From Microbacterium sp. zg-B185 (GTDB lineage: Bacteria; Actinomycetota; Actinomycetes; Actinomycetales; Microbacteriaceae), in the NCBI RefSeq assembly GCF_030246885.1, contig NZ_CP126739.1, positions 3,224,001 through 3,288,000 on the forward strand: a DNA stretch of 64,000 nt, in the 5' to 3' direction. Below the pieces are notes generated by a model, which had not been told where the DNA came from, ran no database searches, and was given only the letters and a program-made list of their open reading frames with translations. Position 1 is the stretch's first letter. The number at the start of each line of letters is the position of its first letter. Below are positions 15,905 through 24,172 of the stretch, in pieces. The position numbers and the translations under genes are program-made.

Positions 15905-17593
15905 TCAATGGGAGATGCGCACCGGCTCACCCGGGGCGGTGGACCGGCGGTGGCGGCGCGCCATCAGCCAGGACGGGAACTTGGCGATTTTGGCGTCGAT
16001 CACGAGGGGGCGGTCTCGGGGACCGTCGACCCAGTCCCGCACCGCATCGAGGTCGGCGACGCTGCGGACGGTGATCCCCTCGCAGCCGTATCCCCGGGCG
16101 ATGGCGGCGATGTCCGTCTCGGGGAAGCGCACCAGGTCGAGCTTGTCGGTGTACGGCTCGAAGAGGTTGACTTCCGCCCCGTACGCGTCGTCGTTGTAGA
16201 CGATCACAACCATGCCCAGCCCGAGCCGCACGGCCGTGTCGAGCTCGACGAGCGACATCAGGAACGCCCCGTCGCCCGTGCCGACGACCGGGAGTCTGTC
16301 CGGCTGCGCGACTCCGGCGCCGATTCCGGCGGCCAGCCCCATGCCGATCGCCTGGAACGACAGCGGGATGCAGTACCCCCGCTCGTCCGGCACTCGCAGG
16401 TGCGCGCCCGGATAGCAGTTGACGTTTCCGCCGTCCGGCACCACGACCCGCTCGATCGGGAGGATGGCATCCAGGGCGTTCGTCAGCTCCTGCGGATCGA
16501 CGCGGTCCGCCGTCGGTCGCGGTGTGAACGGCTGATCCTTCCAGTACCGGAACCGGCGCACCCGCTCCGCAACGTCGGGGGTGCGATAGCCCGCCTTGCC
16601 CGGTGCGCGCTTCTGGACCGCATCCGCGACTGCGGCGGCGACGGATGCGGCATCCCCAACGATGCCGAGGTCGACCGTGCGATGCAGGCCGATCGCGTCG
16701 GCGCGGTCATCGACCTGCACGGTCGTGGCCGTCTGCAGCAGCTCGCCGCTGCGGGTGGTCCACGTGTTGAGCGCGGCGCCGAAGGCGACCAGGACATCGG
16801 CGCCGGAGATGAGCTCCGCCGCGCCCTCGGTGGCGAAGCCGCCCATGACGTCCAGCGCCCATTCGTCCTCGACGAACAGACCGCGCCCGGCCGCGGAGGT
16901 GACCAGCAGGGCACCGGATGCCGCGGCCAGCCGTCGCAGTTCGTCCTTCGCACTCCACGCGCCACGTCCTCCCACGATGACCGGGCGCTCCGCCGCGGTC
17001 AGCAGTCCCACCAGGTGCGCGAGCTCCTCGGGTGAGGGGCCGGAGGGCGCAGGCGCGGGAAAGAGGGGGATGGCGGCTTCGTCGAAGTCGACGTACTCCT
17101 CCTGAAGATCGACCGGCAGCGAGAGCACGACGGTCTCGCGCCCCACCACGGCGGTGCGGATCGCGGCGGCGGTGTCCCCCACGGCCGACGCCGCCGTGCG
17201 GATCCGCGCAGGAGTGGCGCCGACGGAGGCGACGGCGGCGTCCTGGTCGATGTAGAAGTTCGAGGTGACATCGCCCGCCGCGGTGTCACCGGTGACGACG
17301 AGCAGCGGCGTGTGGCACTTGGCCGCCTCCGCGATGCCGGTCAGGGCGTTGGTCAACCCGCAGCCCTGGTGCACGGACAGCACGGCCAGGCGCCCGGGGG
17401 TGGTGCGGCTGAACGCGTCGGCCATCGTGGCCGCACCCATCTCGTGCCGCGTCGCGGTGAACGGCATCCCGGCGTCGATCATCGCGTTGGTGACATGGAA
17501 GTTGCCGCTTCCGACGACACCGAAGATGTGCGCCCCGCCCCGTGAGGCGATCGTCCTGCCGATCGCCTCAGCCACCGTGATCCGCTCGGTCAT
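15905..17593 (-). CDS. Thiamine-diphosphate-dependent enzyme (acetolactate synthase-like)
   Basis: 562 residues in the three-domain layout of the ALS/benzoylformate decarboxylase superfamily. The pyrimidine domain has the catalytic glutamate in RHEMGAATMADA (near residue 50) and LSVHQGCGLTNALTG; the PP domain has the ThDP/Mg motif starting GTGDGAFLM and ending YNDDAYGAE. The usual ALS FAD and regulatory features are not evident. The reaction could be decarboxylation or carboligation of a 2-keto acid, matching the product type of the neighbouring dehydratase. Ribosome binding site GGAGG lies 4 bases before the ATG. It ends 108 bases before the dehydratase and probably shares its regulator. Confidence 0.87.
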   Translation of the reverse strand: MTERITVAEAIGRTIASRGGAHIFGVVGSGNFHVTNAMIDAGMPFTATRHEMGAATMADAFSRTTPGRLAVLSVHQGCGLTNALTGIAEAAKCHTPLLVVTGDTAAGDVTSNFYIDQDAAVASVGATPARIRTAASAVGDTAAAIRTAVVGRETVVLSLPVDLQEEYVDFDEAAIPLFPAPAPSGPSPEELAHLVGLLTAAERPVIVGGRGAWSAKDELRRLAAASGALLVTSAAGRGLFVEDEWALDVMGGFATEGAAELISGADVLVAFGAALNTWTTRSGELLQTATTVQVDDRADAIGLHRTVDLGIVGDAASVAAAVADAVQKRAPGKAGYRTPDVAERVRRFRYWKDQPFTPRPTADRVDPQELTNALDAILPIERVVVPDGGNVNCYPGAHLRVPDERGYCIPLSFQAIGMGLAAGIGAGVAQPDRLPVVGTGDGAFLMSLVELDTAVRLGLGMVVIVYNDDAYGAEVNLFEPYTDKLDLVRFPETDIAAIARGYGCEGITVRSVADLDAVRDWVDGPRDRPLVIDAKIAKFPSWLMARRHRRSTAPGEPVRISH

Positions 17594-17677
17594 ACCGCCT
17601 CCGTCGCCGTTGCGCGTCCGGTCGGCGACCGGGGGTCCGCCTTTCCAGCATTGCGGGCCGAGCGCAGAAGGTCAACG

Positions 17678-17706
17678 CCATGCGTACCAGCGACCGCGAT
17701 GCGTAC
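17678..17706. promoter_or_regulatory. Tandem boxes upstream of the ThDP enzyme
   Basis: C-N-ATGCGTAC copies begin at 17678 and 17697 (direct repeats, 19 bases apart), within the 125-base gap between the ThDP enzyme and the molybdopterin oxidoreductase stop. They match the pair at 15864/15883 in sequence and spacing. Likely operator of a dimeric regulator; which protein binds is unknown. Confidence 0.5.
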
Positions 17707-17718
17707 GAGGGGTCGGCG

Positions 17719-19305
17719 TCAGAAGACCTCCACGAATCGCTCCGGCCACCCGCTGGCGCCATCGGGGTCTGTCCGGGTGCGAGTCTCGGTCTGGACCTCC
17801 CCTGTCATGCTGGTCGCCCGGCATCGGACCACGTGGTTGCCGGTGGTCGCCGTCCAGGGCAGCATCCACTGCACCCACGTGTCATCGGAGATGGCTGTCG
17901 CCAGCGTCGCCGTCTGCCAGGGTTCCTCGTCGACCTGCACCTCGACGGCCGCAATGCCCACCGTCGGCTGCCAGGCGACTCCGGCGATGACCGTCTCCCC
18001 GGATTTCAGACCCTGCGCTTTGCGGGGCACGTCGATCCTCGACTGCAGCTTGATCGGCCCGCGCTCGGACCACCCGCGGGTCGTCCAGTACGCGCTGACC
18101 GCGTCGAACCGCGTGACCTCCAGCTCGGTGACCCACTTCGTCGCCGACACGTAGCCGTACAGGCCGGGCACGACCATTCGCACCGGGAAGCCGTGTTCGG
18201 GTGGCAGCGGCTCGCCGTTCATCGCGATCGCCAGGATCGCATTGCGCGCGTCGGTCAGAGCCGCCAGCGGCGAGCTGGCGGTGAATCCGTCGATCGAGTG
18301 CGAGAGCACCATGTCCGCCTCGGCGGTCGGCGCGGCCCGCGCCAGGAGGTCGCGGATCGGGTAGCCGAGCCACAGCGCGTTGCCGATCAAATCGCCGCCG
18401 ACCTCGTTCGACACGCACGCGAGGGTGGTGTAGCTCTCCTGCAGCGGCAGCGCCAGCAGCTCATCCCACGTGATGGTGACCTCGGTGCCGACCAGTCCGT
18501 GGATGCGCAGAGTCCAGTCCGCCGGGTCCACCTGGGGCACCAGGAGCGCCGTGTCGATGCGGTAGAACTGCGCGTTGGGGGTGACCACCGGCGCCAGGCC
18601 GGGAACGTCGAGCTCGGCCGTGGCCGGCACCGGCGGCGCCGCGACGGCCGGAGCCGGCAGCGTCAGTGCGTCCCTGACCGCGGTCACGGCGTGGACGCCG
18701 GCGCGGGCGAGCGAAGAACCCACCGCCGCCAGCACGCCCACCGCCACGGTGCCCACCGTCCAGAGCAGGAAGGTGCGGCGTTGGAGTGGTGTGGACTGCT
18801 CGGCCGGGTCCGGTTCGGGCTCCGTCGCGCGCTCGGGCACCGCGATCGGTGCGACCTTCAGACGCCCGGGTACCCGGGCCATCAGCAGGGCCAGAGCCAG
18901 GGCCGCTGCGGCGCCGGCGACCACCGAGGGCACCCAGTCCAGCGGGGCGGGATCGGCCCGGGTGACGGCGGCGACGGCGCCCACTCCGCCGAACAGGATC
19001 ATCGCGGCGATGCCGAACGGCGGCCACCGCAGCTCCACCAGCCCGGTGATCGCCGCGAGCACCACCAGCACGATGCCGATGCCGATGATCAGCGCGAGCT
19101 TGTCGTCGGTCCCGAACAGCGCGATCGCGGCATCCTTGGCCCAGGGCGGCGCGAGATCGATCAGGGCGGAGCCGATCACCGCGATCGGGCTCGCATCGGG
19201 CCACATCAGGGTCGCCGTCAGCTCTCCCAGACCGCCGCCGAGCACGGCTGCGGCAACGCCGGCCCCCGCCGCCGCGAGCCGTCGACCCCTCGTCCCGCTC
19301 CCCAC
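17719..19305 (-). CDS. Membrane-anchored molybdopterin oxidoreductase (sulfite-oxidase fold)
   Basis: 528 residues. The N-terminal 200 residues hold four or five hydrophobic segments (about 10-30, 70-92, 98-115, 125-145, 178-200), anchoring the enzyme. The C-terminal part is the sulfite oxidase catalytic domain; the Mo-ligating cysteine is Cys297 in TTLACVSNEVGG, followed by the cofactor-binding GFPVRMVVPGLYGY and the Ig-like dimerisation domain near the end (GVAWQPTVGIAAVEV). The C-terminal domain should lie outside the membrane. Substrate unknown. The GTG start at 19305 follows TAGGCT by exactly six bases, so the message is probably leaderless. Confidence 0.88.
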   Translation of the reverse strand: MGSGTRGRRLAAAGAGVAAAVLGGGLGELTATLMWPDASPIAVIGSALIDLAPPWAKDAAIALFGTDDKLALIIGIGIVLVVLAAITGLVELRWPPFGIAAMILFGGVGAVAAVTRADPAPLDWVPSVVAGAAAALALALLMARVPGRLKVAPIAVPERATEPEPDPAEQSTPLQRRTFLLWTVGTVAVGVLAAVGSSLARAGVHAVTAVRDALTLPAPAVAAPPVPATAELDVPGLAPVVTPNAQFYRIDTALLVPQVDPADWTLRIHGLVGTEVTITWDELLALPLQESYTTLACVSNEVGGDLIGNALWLGYPIRDLLARAAPTAEADMVLSHSIDGFTASSPLAALTDARNAILAIAMNGEPLPPEHGFPVRMVVPGLYGYVSATKWVTELEVTRFDAVSAYWTTRGWSERGPIKLQSRIDVPRKAQGLKSGETVIAGVAWQPTVGIAAVEVQVDEEPWQTATLATAISDDTWVQWMLPWTATTGNHVVRCRATSMTGEVQTETRTRTDPDGASGWPERFVEVF

Positions 19306-19311
19306 GGCTGA

Positions 19312-19317
19312 AGCCTA
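19312..19317 (-). promoter_or_regulatory. -10 element TAGGCT, leaderless start of the molybdopterin oxidoreductase
   Basis: On the minus strand TAGGCT is followed by six bases and then the GTG start at 19305, with no ribosome binding site. This matches the actinobacterial leaderless arrangement. Confidence 0.55.
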
Positions 19318-19395
19318 CGCTCGCGCCGCGCCGGGCGGGGCGGCGCGCGCTTCACACCGGGATCGCACGAAACATGCGGGCAACACACCCCCGAC

Positions 19396-19401
19396 TAGAG
19401 T
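19396..19401 (+). promoter_or_regulatory. -10 element TAGAGT, leaderless start of the ATP-grasp gene
   Basis: TAGAGT is followed by six bases and the ATG at 19408; no ribosome binding site precedes the ATG. Confidence 0.55.
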
Positions 19402-19407
19402 CGTGGA

Positions 19408-21183
19408 ATGGGTGATCTTTTCGACGGCTACGGGTCCACATTGGCACCCCGAAAGAGCGCATCCGGCATCCCCGCCTTCGATGAGATGTTCGGCAGCCCT
19501 TCGCATCCGGGCGAGGCAGCGCAGTCCCGCGAGGCGTATCGCGAGCTCTACCAGGCACTGGCCCAGATGACTCAGGAGGAGCTGCGCGGTCGGACCGAAT
19601 CGCTCGCCAGTTCGTACCTCGCCCAGGGTGTGACGTTCGATTTCGCCGGCGAGGAACGCCCATTCCCGTTGGATGCCGTTCCCCGGGTCATCACGTTCGA
19701 CGAGTGGTCGCGGGTCGAGGCGGGGGTCAAGCAGCGCGTGCGCGCACTGGAGGCCTTCCTCGACGATGCGTACGGCCGCCAGCACTGCGTGCGCGACGGC
19801 GTCCTGCCGGCCGGGCTGATCGCCTCGTCCCAGTATTTCTACCGTCAGGCTGCCGGCATCCGCTCGGCCAACGGGGTGCGCATCCAGGTCTCGGGGATCG
19901 ATCTGATCCGTGACGAGCACGGAGAGATGCGCGTGCTGGAGGACAACGTGCGGGTCCCGTCCGGGGTCAGCTACGTCATCTCCAACCGCCGCGTGATGGC
20001 CCAGACGCTGCCCGAGCTGTTCGTGTCGATGCGCGTGCGTCCGGTCGGCGATTACCCGAACAAGCTCCTCGCCGCGCTGCGCGCCTCCGCGCCCGCCGGC
20101 ATCGAGGACCCCAACGTCGTGGTGCTCACTCCGGGGGTCTACAACTCCGCGTACTTCGAGCACACGCTGCTCGCGCGGCTGATGGGTGTCGAGCTCGTCG
20201 AAGGGCGGGATCTGCTCTGCGTCGGCGGCAAGGTGTTCATGCGCACGACCCGGGGACCGCAGCGCGTCGATGTGATCTACCGTCGCGTCGACGACGAATT
20301 CCTGGACCCGCTGCAGTTCCGCGCCGACTCGATGCTCGGCGCACCGGGACTCATGCTCGCCGCGCGGCTGGGCAACGTGACGATCGCCAACGCGGTGGGC
20401 AACGGCGTAGCCGACGACAAGCTGCTCTATACCTATGTCCCGGAGCTGATCCGGTACTACCTCGCCGAGGAGCCGATCCTCAAGAACGTCGACACGTGGC
20501 GGCTCGAGGATCCCGGCGCACTGGAGGAGGTGCTGGACCGGCTCGACGAGCTCGTCATCAAGCCCGTCGACGGCTCCGGCGGAAAGGGGCTGGTGGTCGG
20601 TCCGGACGCGTCACCGGCCGAGCTGGAGACTCTGCGCGAGCGGCTGCGCGCCGACCCGCGCGGGTGGATCGCCCAGCCGGTGGTCATGCTCTCGACGATC
20701 CCGACGCTCGTGGAGGACGGCATGCGCCCGCGGCACGCCGATCTCCGTCCGTTCGCCGTCAACGACGGGGAGGACATCTGGGTGCTTCCGGGCGGGCTGA
20801 CCCGTGTCGCACTGCCGGAGGGGCAGCTCGTGGTCAACTCCAGCCAGGGCGGCGGCTCGAAGGACACGTGGATCGTCGGCGGCTCCGCCCCCTCGCACGT
20901 CGAGTATGGGCAGGGAAGCGGCCTGGCCGGCCTGGTGGCCGATCAGGCCGCGACGATCACTGCAGCGATCCCGATCATCTACGACGGGCAGCCGCCCCCC
21001 ACCCACTCTCCGCAGGATCGCCCGCGCACGCGCGTGGAGCAGCAGGAGCAGCAGCAGCAGGCTAGCGATGCCACCATCCCGTCGACCGCGAGACTGCATC
21101 CGCGCCTCGAGACTGCGGGTAAACCGCACTGTCTGGATGCCCCGTTGCAGTCTCGCGGGGAAGAGGATGGTGCCGCATGCTGA
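19408..21183 (+). CDS. Circularly permuted ATP-grasp protein (type 2)
   Basis: 591 residues. The body matches the circularly permuted ATP-grasp family: PAFDEMFG near residue 27, LPAGLIASSQYFYRQAAG near 130, VLEDNVRVPSGVSYV, VIKPVDGSGGKGLVVGP (nucleotide-binding glycine loop) and the late SSQGGGSKDTW. Family members are predicted peptide or amide ligases encoded with an alpha-E protein and a transglutaminase, exactly the order here. The C-terminal 70 residues (after IIYDGQPPP) are low-complexity, with a run of glutamines, and look disordered. Its last 7 bases overlap the next gene. Leaderless promoter at 19396. Confidence 0.87.
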   Translation: MGDLFDGYGSTLAPRKSASGIPAFDEMFGSPSHPGEAAQSREAYRELYQALAQMTQEELRGRTESLASSYLAQGVTFDFAGEERPFPLDAVPRVITFDEWSRVEAGVKQRVRALEAFLDDAYGRQHCVRDGVLPAGLIASSQYFYRQAAGIRSANGVRIQVSGIDLIRDEHGEMRVLEDNVRVPSGVSYVISNRRVMAQTLPELFVSMRVRPVGDYPNKLLAALRASAPAGIEDPNVVVLTPGVYNSAYFEHTLLARLMGVELVEGRDLLCVGGKVFMRTTRGPQRVDVIYRRVDDEFLDPLQFRADSMLGAPGLMLAARLGNVTIANAVGNGVADDKLLYTYVPELIRYYLAEEPILKNVDTWRLEDPGALEEVLDRLDELVIKPVDGSGGKGLVVGPDASPAELETLRERLRADPRGWIAQPVVMLSTIPTLVEDGMRPRHADLRPFAVNDGEDIWVLPGGLTRVALPEGQLVVNSSQGGGSKDTWIVGGSAPSHVEYGQGSGLAGLVADQAATITAAIPIIYDGQPPPTHSPQDRPRTRVEQQEQQQQASDATIPSTARLHPRLETAGKPHCLDAPLQSRGEEDGAAC

Positions 21184-22109
21184 GCCGGATCGCCGAGAGC
21201 CTGTTCTGGATCGGGCGGTACATCGAGCGCAGCGACGGCACCGCGCGCATCCTCGACGTGCACCTGCAGCTCCTGCTCGAGGATCCGTGGATCGACGAGG
21301 ACACCGCGTGCCGCTCGCTTCTGCTGGTGATGGGCGCCCTCCCGCCCGGACCCGACGAGGTGGTGCGCCGCCAGGACGTGCTGGCCAGGCTCGCGGTCGA
21401 CCAGATGAATCCGGCATCCATCTCCTACGCGCTGCAGGCGTCCCGCGAGAACGCCCGCCGTGCGCGTGAGATCGTCTCGACCGAACTGTGGGAGACGCTC
21501 AACACCACCAATTCACGGATGCCGCGGCGGCTGCAGGCCGACAAGGCCCATGAGTTCTTCAAATGGGTGCGCGAGCGGGCTGCGCTCGCGGTCGGCACCG
21601 TCGACTCCTCCACCAGCCGGGACGAGGCGTGGCAGTTCTTCACGCTCGGTCGGAGCATCGAACGGGCCGACATGACCGCGCGCCTGCTCGCGACCAGGTC
21701 CCTGACCGAGGCATCCGGACCGTCGTGGACGACGATCCTGCGCTCCTGCGGTGCGTACGAGGCCTATCTGCGGACGTACCGAGGCATGCCGAGCGCCCGG
21801 AATGCGGCCGAGTTCCTGCTGCTGGACCGGCTGTTTCCGCGGTCGATCATCTACTCGATCCAGCGTGCGGAGGAGTGCATGAGCGCGATCGATCCCCGCG
21901 CCGATCGCGTGGGTCACTCCAACACCGTGCTGCGGGCGCTCGGGCAGATCCGCAACGACCTGGAGTACCGGCCGATCAGCGAGATCCTCGACCATCTGCC
22001 GCAGCACATGCGTGCCGTCCAGAAGGTCACGCGGGAGGCGTCGGAGGCCATCAAGGCGCGCTTCTTCCCGACCCAGGCCGAGCCGAGCTGGATCGGAGAG
22101 GTTTCATGA
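21177..22109 (+). CDS. Alpha-E domain protein (DUF403)
   Basis: 310 residues, all-helical alpha-E family. The conserved N-terminus LSRIAESLFWIGRYIERSDGTARIL and the internal repeat-like FFTLGRSIERADMTARLL (near residue 150) are characteristic, as is QRAEECMSAID near 230. It is always found with the permuted ATP-grasp protein and is thought to be its partner in forming an amide or peptide bond. Start overlaps the upstream gene by 7 bases. The function of the trio is predicted from comparative genomics only. Confidence 0.9.
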   Translation: MLSRIAESLFWIGRYIERSDGTARILDVHLQLLLEDPWIDEDTACRSLLLVMGALPPGPDEVVRRQDVLARLAVDQMNPASISYALQASRENARRAREIVSTELWETLNTTNSRMPRRLQADKAHEFFKWVRERAALAVGTVDSSTSRDEAWQFFTLGRSIERADMTARLLATRSLTEASGPSWTTILRSCGAYEAYLRTYRGMPSARNAAEFLLLDRLFPRSIIYSIQRAEECMSAIDPRADRVGHSNTVLRALGQIRNDLEYRPISEILDHLPQHMRAVQKVTREASEAIKARFFPTQAEPSWIGEVS

Positions 22110-22146
22110 CGACCCGACACGCCCGCCGACCGCTGGGGCGGCAATC

Positions 22147-22992
22147 GTGAAGCGACTCCGCATCGAGCATCAGACCGGGTTCTCCTACCCCGGCGAGGTC
22201 TCCGCGTCCTACAACGAGGCGCGGATGCTGCCCAGCTCGACCGACAGCCAGTTCGTGCTGAGCTCGTCGCTGGACATCGAGCCGTCGACCTCGGTCAACC
22301 AGTATGTCGACTACTTCGGCACCCGCGTCGCCGCTTTCGATGTCCTCTCCCCGCACGCGTCGCTGACCATCTCGGCGCGCTCACTCGTTGAGGTGCGCCC
22401 GCGGCCGATGGAGCACGCGGACATCAGCTGGACCCGTCTGGGCACCGAGGTGCAGCGATCCATCGAGACGGTGGAGCAGCTCGTCCAGACAAGCCGCACC
22501 CGACCGCACCCCGAGGTCGCCGAGATCGCCCGCGTCATCGCGGCCCAGCACGAGCGGCCGGGCATCGCCGCGCACGAGATCGCCATGGCGGTCGGCAACG
22601 CGGTCGAGTACATGCACGGCATCACCGGCGTGCATTCGACGGCGGCGGAGGCGTGGGCCGAGCGCAAAGGCGTCTGCCAGGACATCACCCACATCACCCT
22701 GGGGGCGCTGCGCGAGGTCGGCATCCCGGCACGGTACGTGTCGGGGTACTTCCATCCGCGGCCGGAGGCGGAGGTGGGGGTCCCGGTCACCGGCGAGTCC
22801 CACGCGTGGGTCGAGTGGTTCGCCGGCGAATGGCAGGGTTTCGATCCGACCAACAACATCGACATCGGCGATCGTCATGTCCTGGTCGGACGCGGCCGCG
22901 ACTACAACGACGTGCCGCCGCTGCGGGGCGTGTACGCCGGTCCGTTCAAATCGCAGCTGCACGTGAAGGTCACGATCACCCGCGAGGCCTGA
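22147..22992 (+). CDS. Transglutaminase-like protease family protein
   Basis: 281 residues. N-terminal bacterial transglutaminase domain (IEHQTGFSYPGEVSASYNEA) and C-terminal transglutaminase core with the catalytic triad in ERKGVCQDITH (Cys), GESHAWVEW (His) and GFDPTNN (Asp). Third member of the ATP-grasp/alpha-E/transglutaminase set; it probably hydrolyses or exchanges the amide bond made by the others. GTG at 22147 is supported by homology of the first residues (KRLRIEHQT). Between it and the alpha-E stop a 14-codon mini-ORF (22106-22150) overlaps both ends, which could couple translation. Confidence 0.9.
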   Translation: MKRLRIEHQTGFSYPGEVSASYNEARMLPSSTDSQFVLSSSLDIEPSTSVNQYVDYFGTRVAAFDVLSPHASLTISARSLVEVRPRPMEHADISWTRLGTEVQRSIETVEQLVQTSRTRPHPEVAEIARVIAAQHERPGIAAHEIAMAVGNAVEYMHGITGVHSTAAEAWAERKGVCQDITHITLGALREVGIPARYVSGYFHPRPEAEVGVPVTGESHAWVEWFAGEWQGFDPTNNIDIGDRHVLVGRGRDYNDVPPLRGVYAGPFKSQLHVKVTITREA

Positions 22993-23050
22993 GGCTCCGC
23001 CCACTCGGCGCCGACAGGGCGTCCCCGCCGAGCGGGCCTTCGGAAACGGG

Positions 23051-23095
23051 CCGGCCCACTCGCGCCGCGGCGGATGCGCCGATGGAGTGGGCCGG
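23051..23095. terminator. Bidirectional terminator between convergent genes
   Basis: 11-bp perfect inverted repeat CCGGCCCACTC (23051-23061) and its complement (23085-23095), 23-base loop region rich in GC. It lies between the transglutaminase stop (22992) and the DUF5684 stop (23107). Confidence 0.5.
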
Positions 23096-23106
23096 TGTGC
23101 TCCGGC

Positions 23107-23499
23107 CTAAGCGGTGACGCGCGCCCTCTGGTACTGAGCCGAGCCGAAGCCGAGGATCAGGTAGCCGACGAACGGGATCAGCCACAGCAGGAACACGGAG
23201 AACACCGCGCCCTGCCCGAAGCCCTTGCCCACGCGCAGCGCGACGATGACGGCGAAGACGATGTTGACGATCGGGATGATGTAGAGCAGGCCCATCCACG
23301 CCGAGAAGCCGGCGATCTTCACGAGTACGAAGACGTTGACGATGGGGATGATCGCGAGCCATCCTGCGTAGCCGGCCTTGGTGAACACCTTCCACAGCGC
23401 GATGACGGTGATGATGTACACGACGAGACCGAACAGGGACGACGTCGTATAGAGCGAGGAGACGTCCGCCTGGGACGTGATCGAGCTGAGAGGATGCAT
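23107..23499 (-). CDS. Small integral membrane protein (DUF5684 type)
   Basis: 130 residues with three or four hydrophobic segments; the pattern GLVVYIITVIALWKVFTKAG, then GWLAIIPIVNVFVLVKIAG and LLYIIPIVNIVFAVIV, is the DUF5684 signature (repeated IPIVN). No known function. An in-frame ATG at 23511 exists, but it overlaps the -10-like TATGCT (23507-23512); the ATG at 23499 then lies seven bases downstream, the usual leaderless spacing, so I prefer it. Confidence 0.8.
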   Translation of the reverse strand: MHPLSSITSQADVSSLYTTSSLFGLVVYIITVIALWKVFTKAGYAGWLAIIPIVNVFVLVKIAGFSAWMGLLYIIPIVNIVFAVIVALRVGKGFGQGAVFSVFLLWLIPFVGYLILGFGSAQYQRARVTA

Positions 23500-23506
23500 G
23501 TCGCTC

Positions 23507-23512
23507 AGCATA
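23507..23512 (-). promoter_or_regulatory. -10 element TATGCT of the DUF5684 gene
   Basis: TATGCT on the minus strand, seven bases before the ATG at 23499; it overlaps the alternative upstream ATG, which is why the downstream start was chosen. Confidence 0.45.
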
Positions 23513-23736
23513 GGGGTGGGAAACCCCGGTCCCGCGGCATATTACCCGCGCGGCACGCGGGGCGATTCGGATTCATCACCGAAGCGACATGAGCCGGTGG
23601 TTACGCGGTGGCGGTGTCGTCGCCTAGCGTAGACAGCGCGAGAGTCGCAACGCCCACCGGCGGAGCGCAACCGAGCCGAGCGACACGCGGACCGCGCGTC
23701 ATGGTCGGCTTCCCACGCTCGCACGAGAGGACAGCC

Positions 23737-24138
23737 ATGAAGGTCGCCGCATCAACAGACTGGCGAGATGGCATCCCGTTCGACACGCCCCTGATCGTCG
23801 CGGAGATCCTCCCCGGCGAGGAGACCCGATGCTCCGTCTGCGGAGGGGACTCCGCGCTGCGTTCCCGAACCGAACTGTGGGTGATCAAGCACCGTCACCC
23901 CAAGCACCACGACGGCTACGTCCGGTTCTACTGTCCCGAGCACCTGCCCGAGATCGCGCCGGTCGAGCCGGTCCTGGAGCGCCCGGCGGTCCGTGCGCGG
24001 CGCCCCGCGGCGCCGCGGGCCGCCGCGGCGACGCGTACCCCCGCGGCGCCTGAGAAGCAGCGGGCAGTGTGCCCCGAATGCTACGTCGAGGTCTCCGCGC
24101 TGGGGCTGTGCGGGATCTGCGGACAGACGATCGCCTGA
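23737..24138 (+). CDS. Small protein with two zinc-ribbon-like motifs, function unknown
   Basis: 133 residues. CSVCGG near residue 32 pairs with FYCPEHLPE near 66, and a second pair CPECY (about 112) and CGICGQ (near the C-terminus) follows a linker rich in Ala, Pro and Arg. These look like two zinc-binding modules joined by a disordered linker, suggesting nucleic-acid or protein binding, but no named family is recognised. ATG at 23737 has GAGAGG six bases upstream. The next gene begins 34 bases later with its own strong ribosome binding site, so the two are probably cotranscribed. Confidence 0.72.
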   Translation: MKVAASTDWRDGIPFDTPLIVAEILPGEETRCSVCGGDSALRSRTELWVIKHRHPKHHDGYVRFYCPEHLPEIAPVEPVLERPAVRARRPAAPRAAAATRTPAAPEKQRAVCPECYVEVSALGLCGICGQTIA

Positions 24139-24172
24139 TCGCCGCGGCGCCGCGGCGGCGGGAGGAGAGGTC

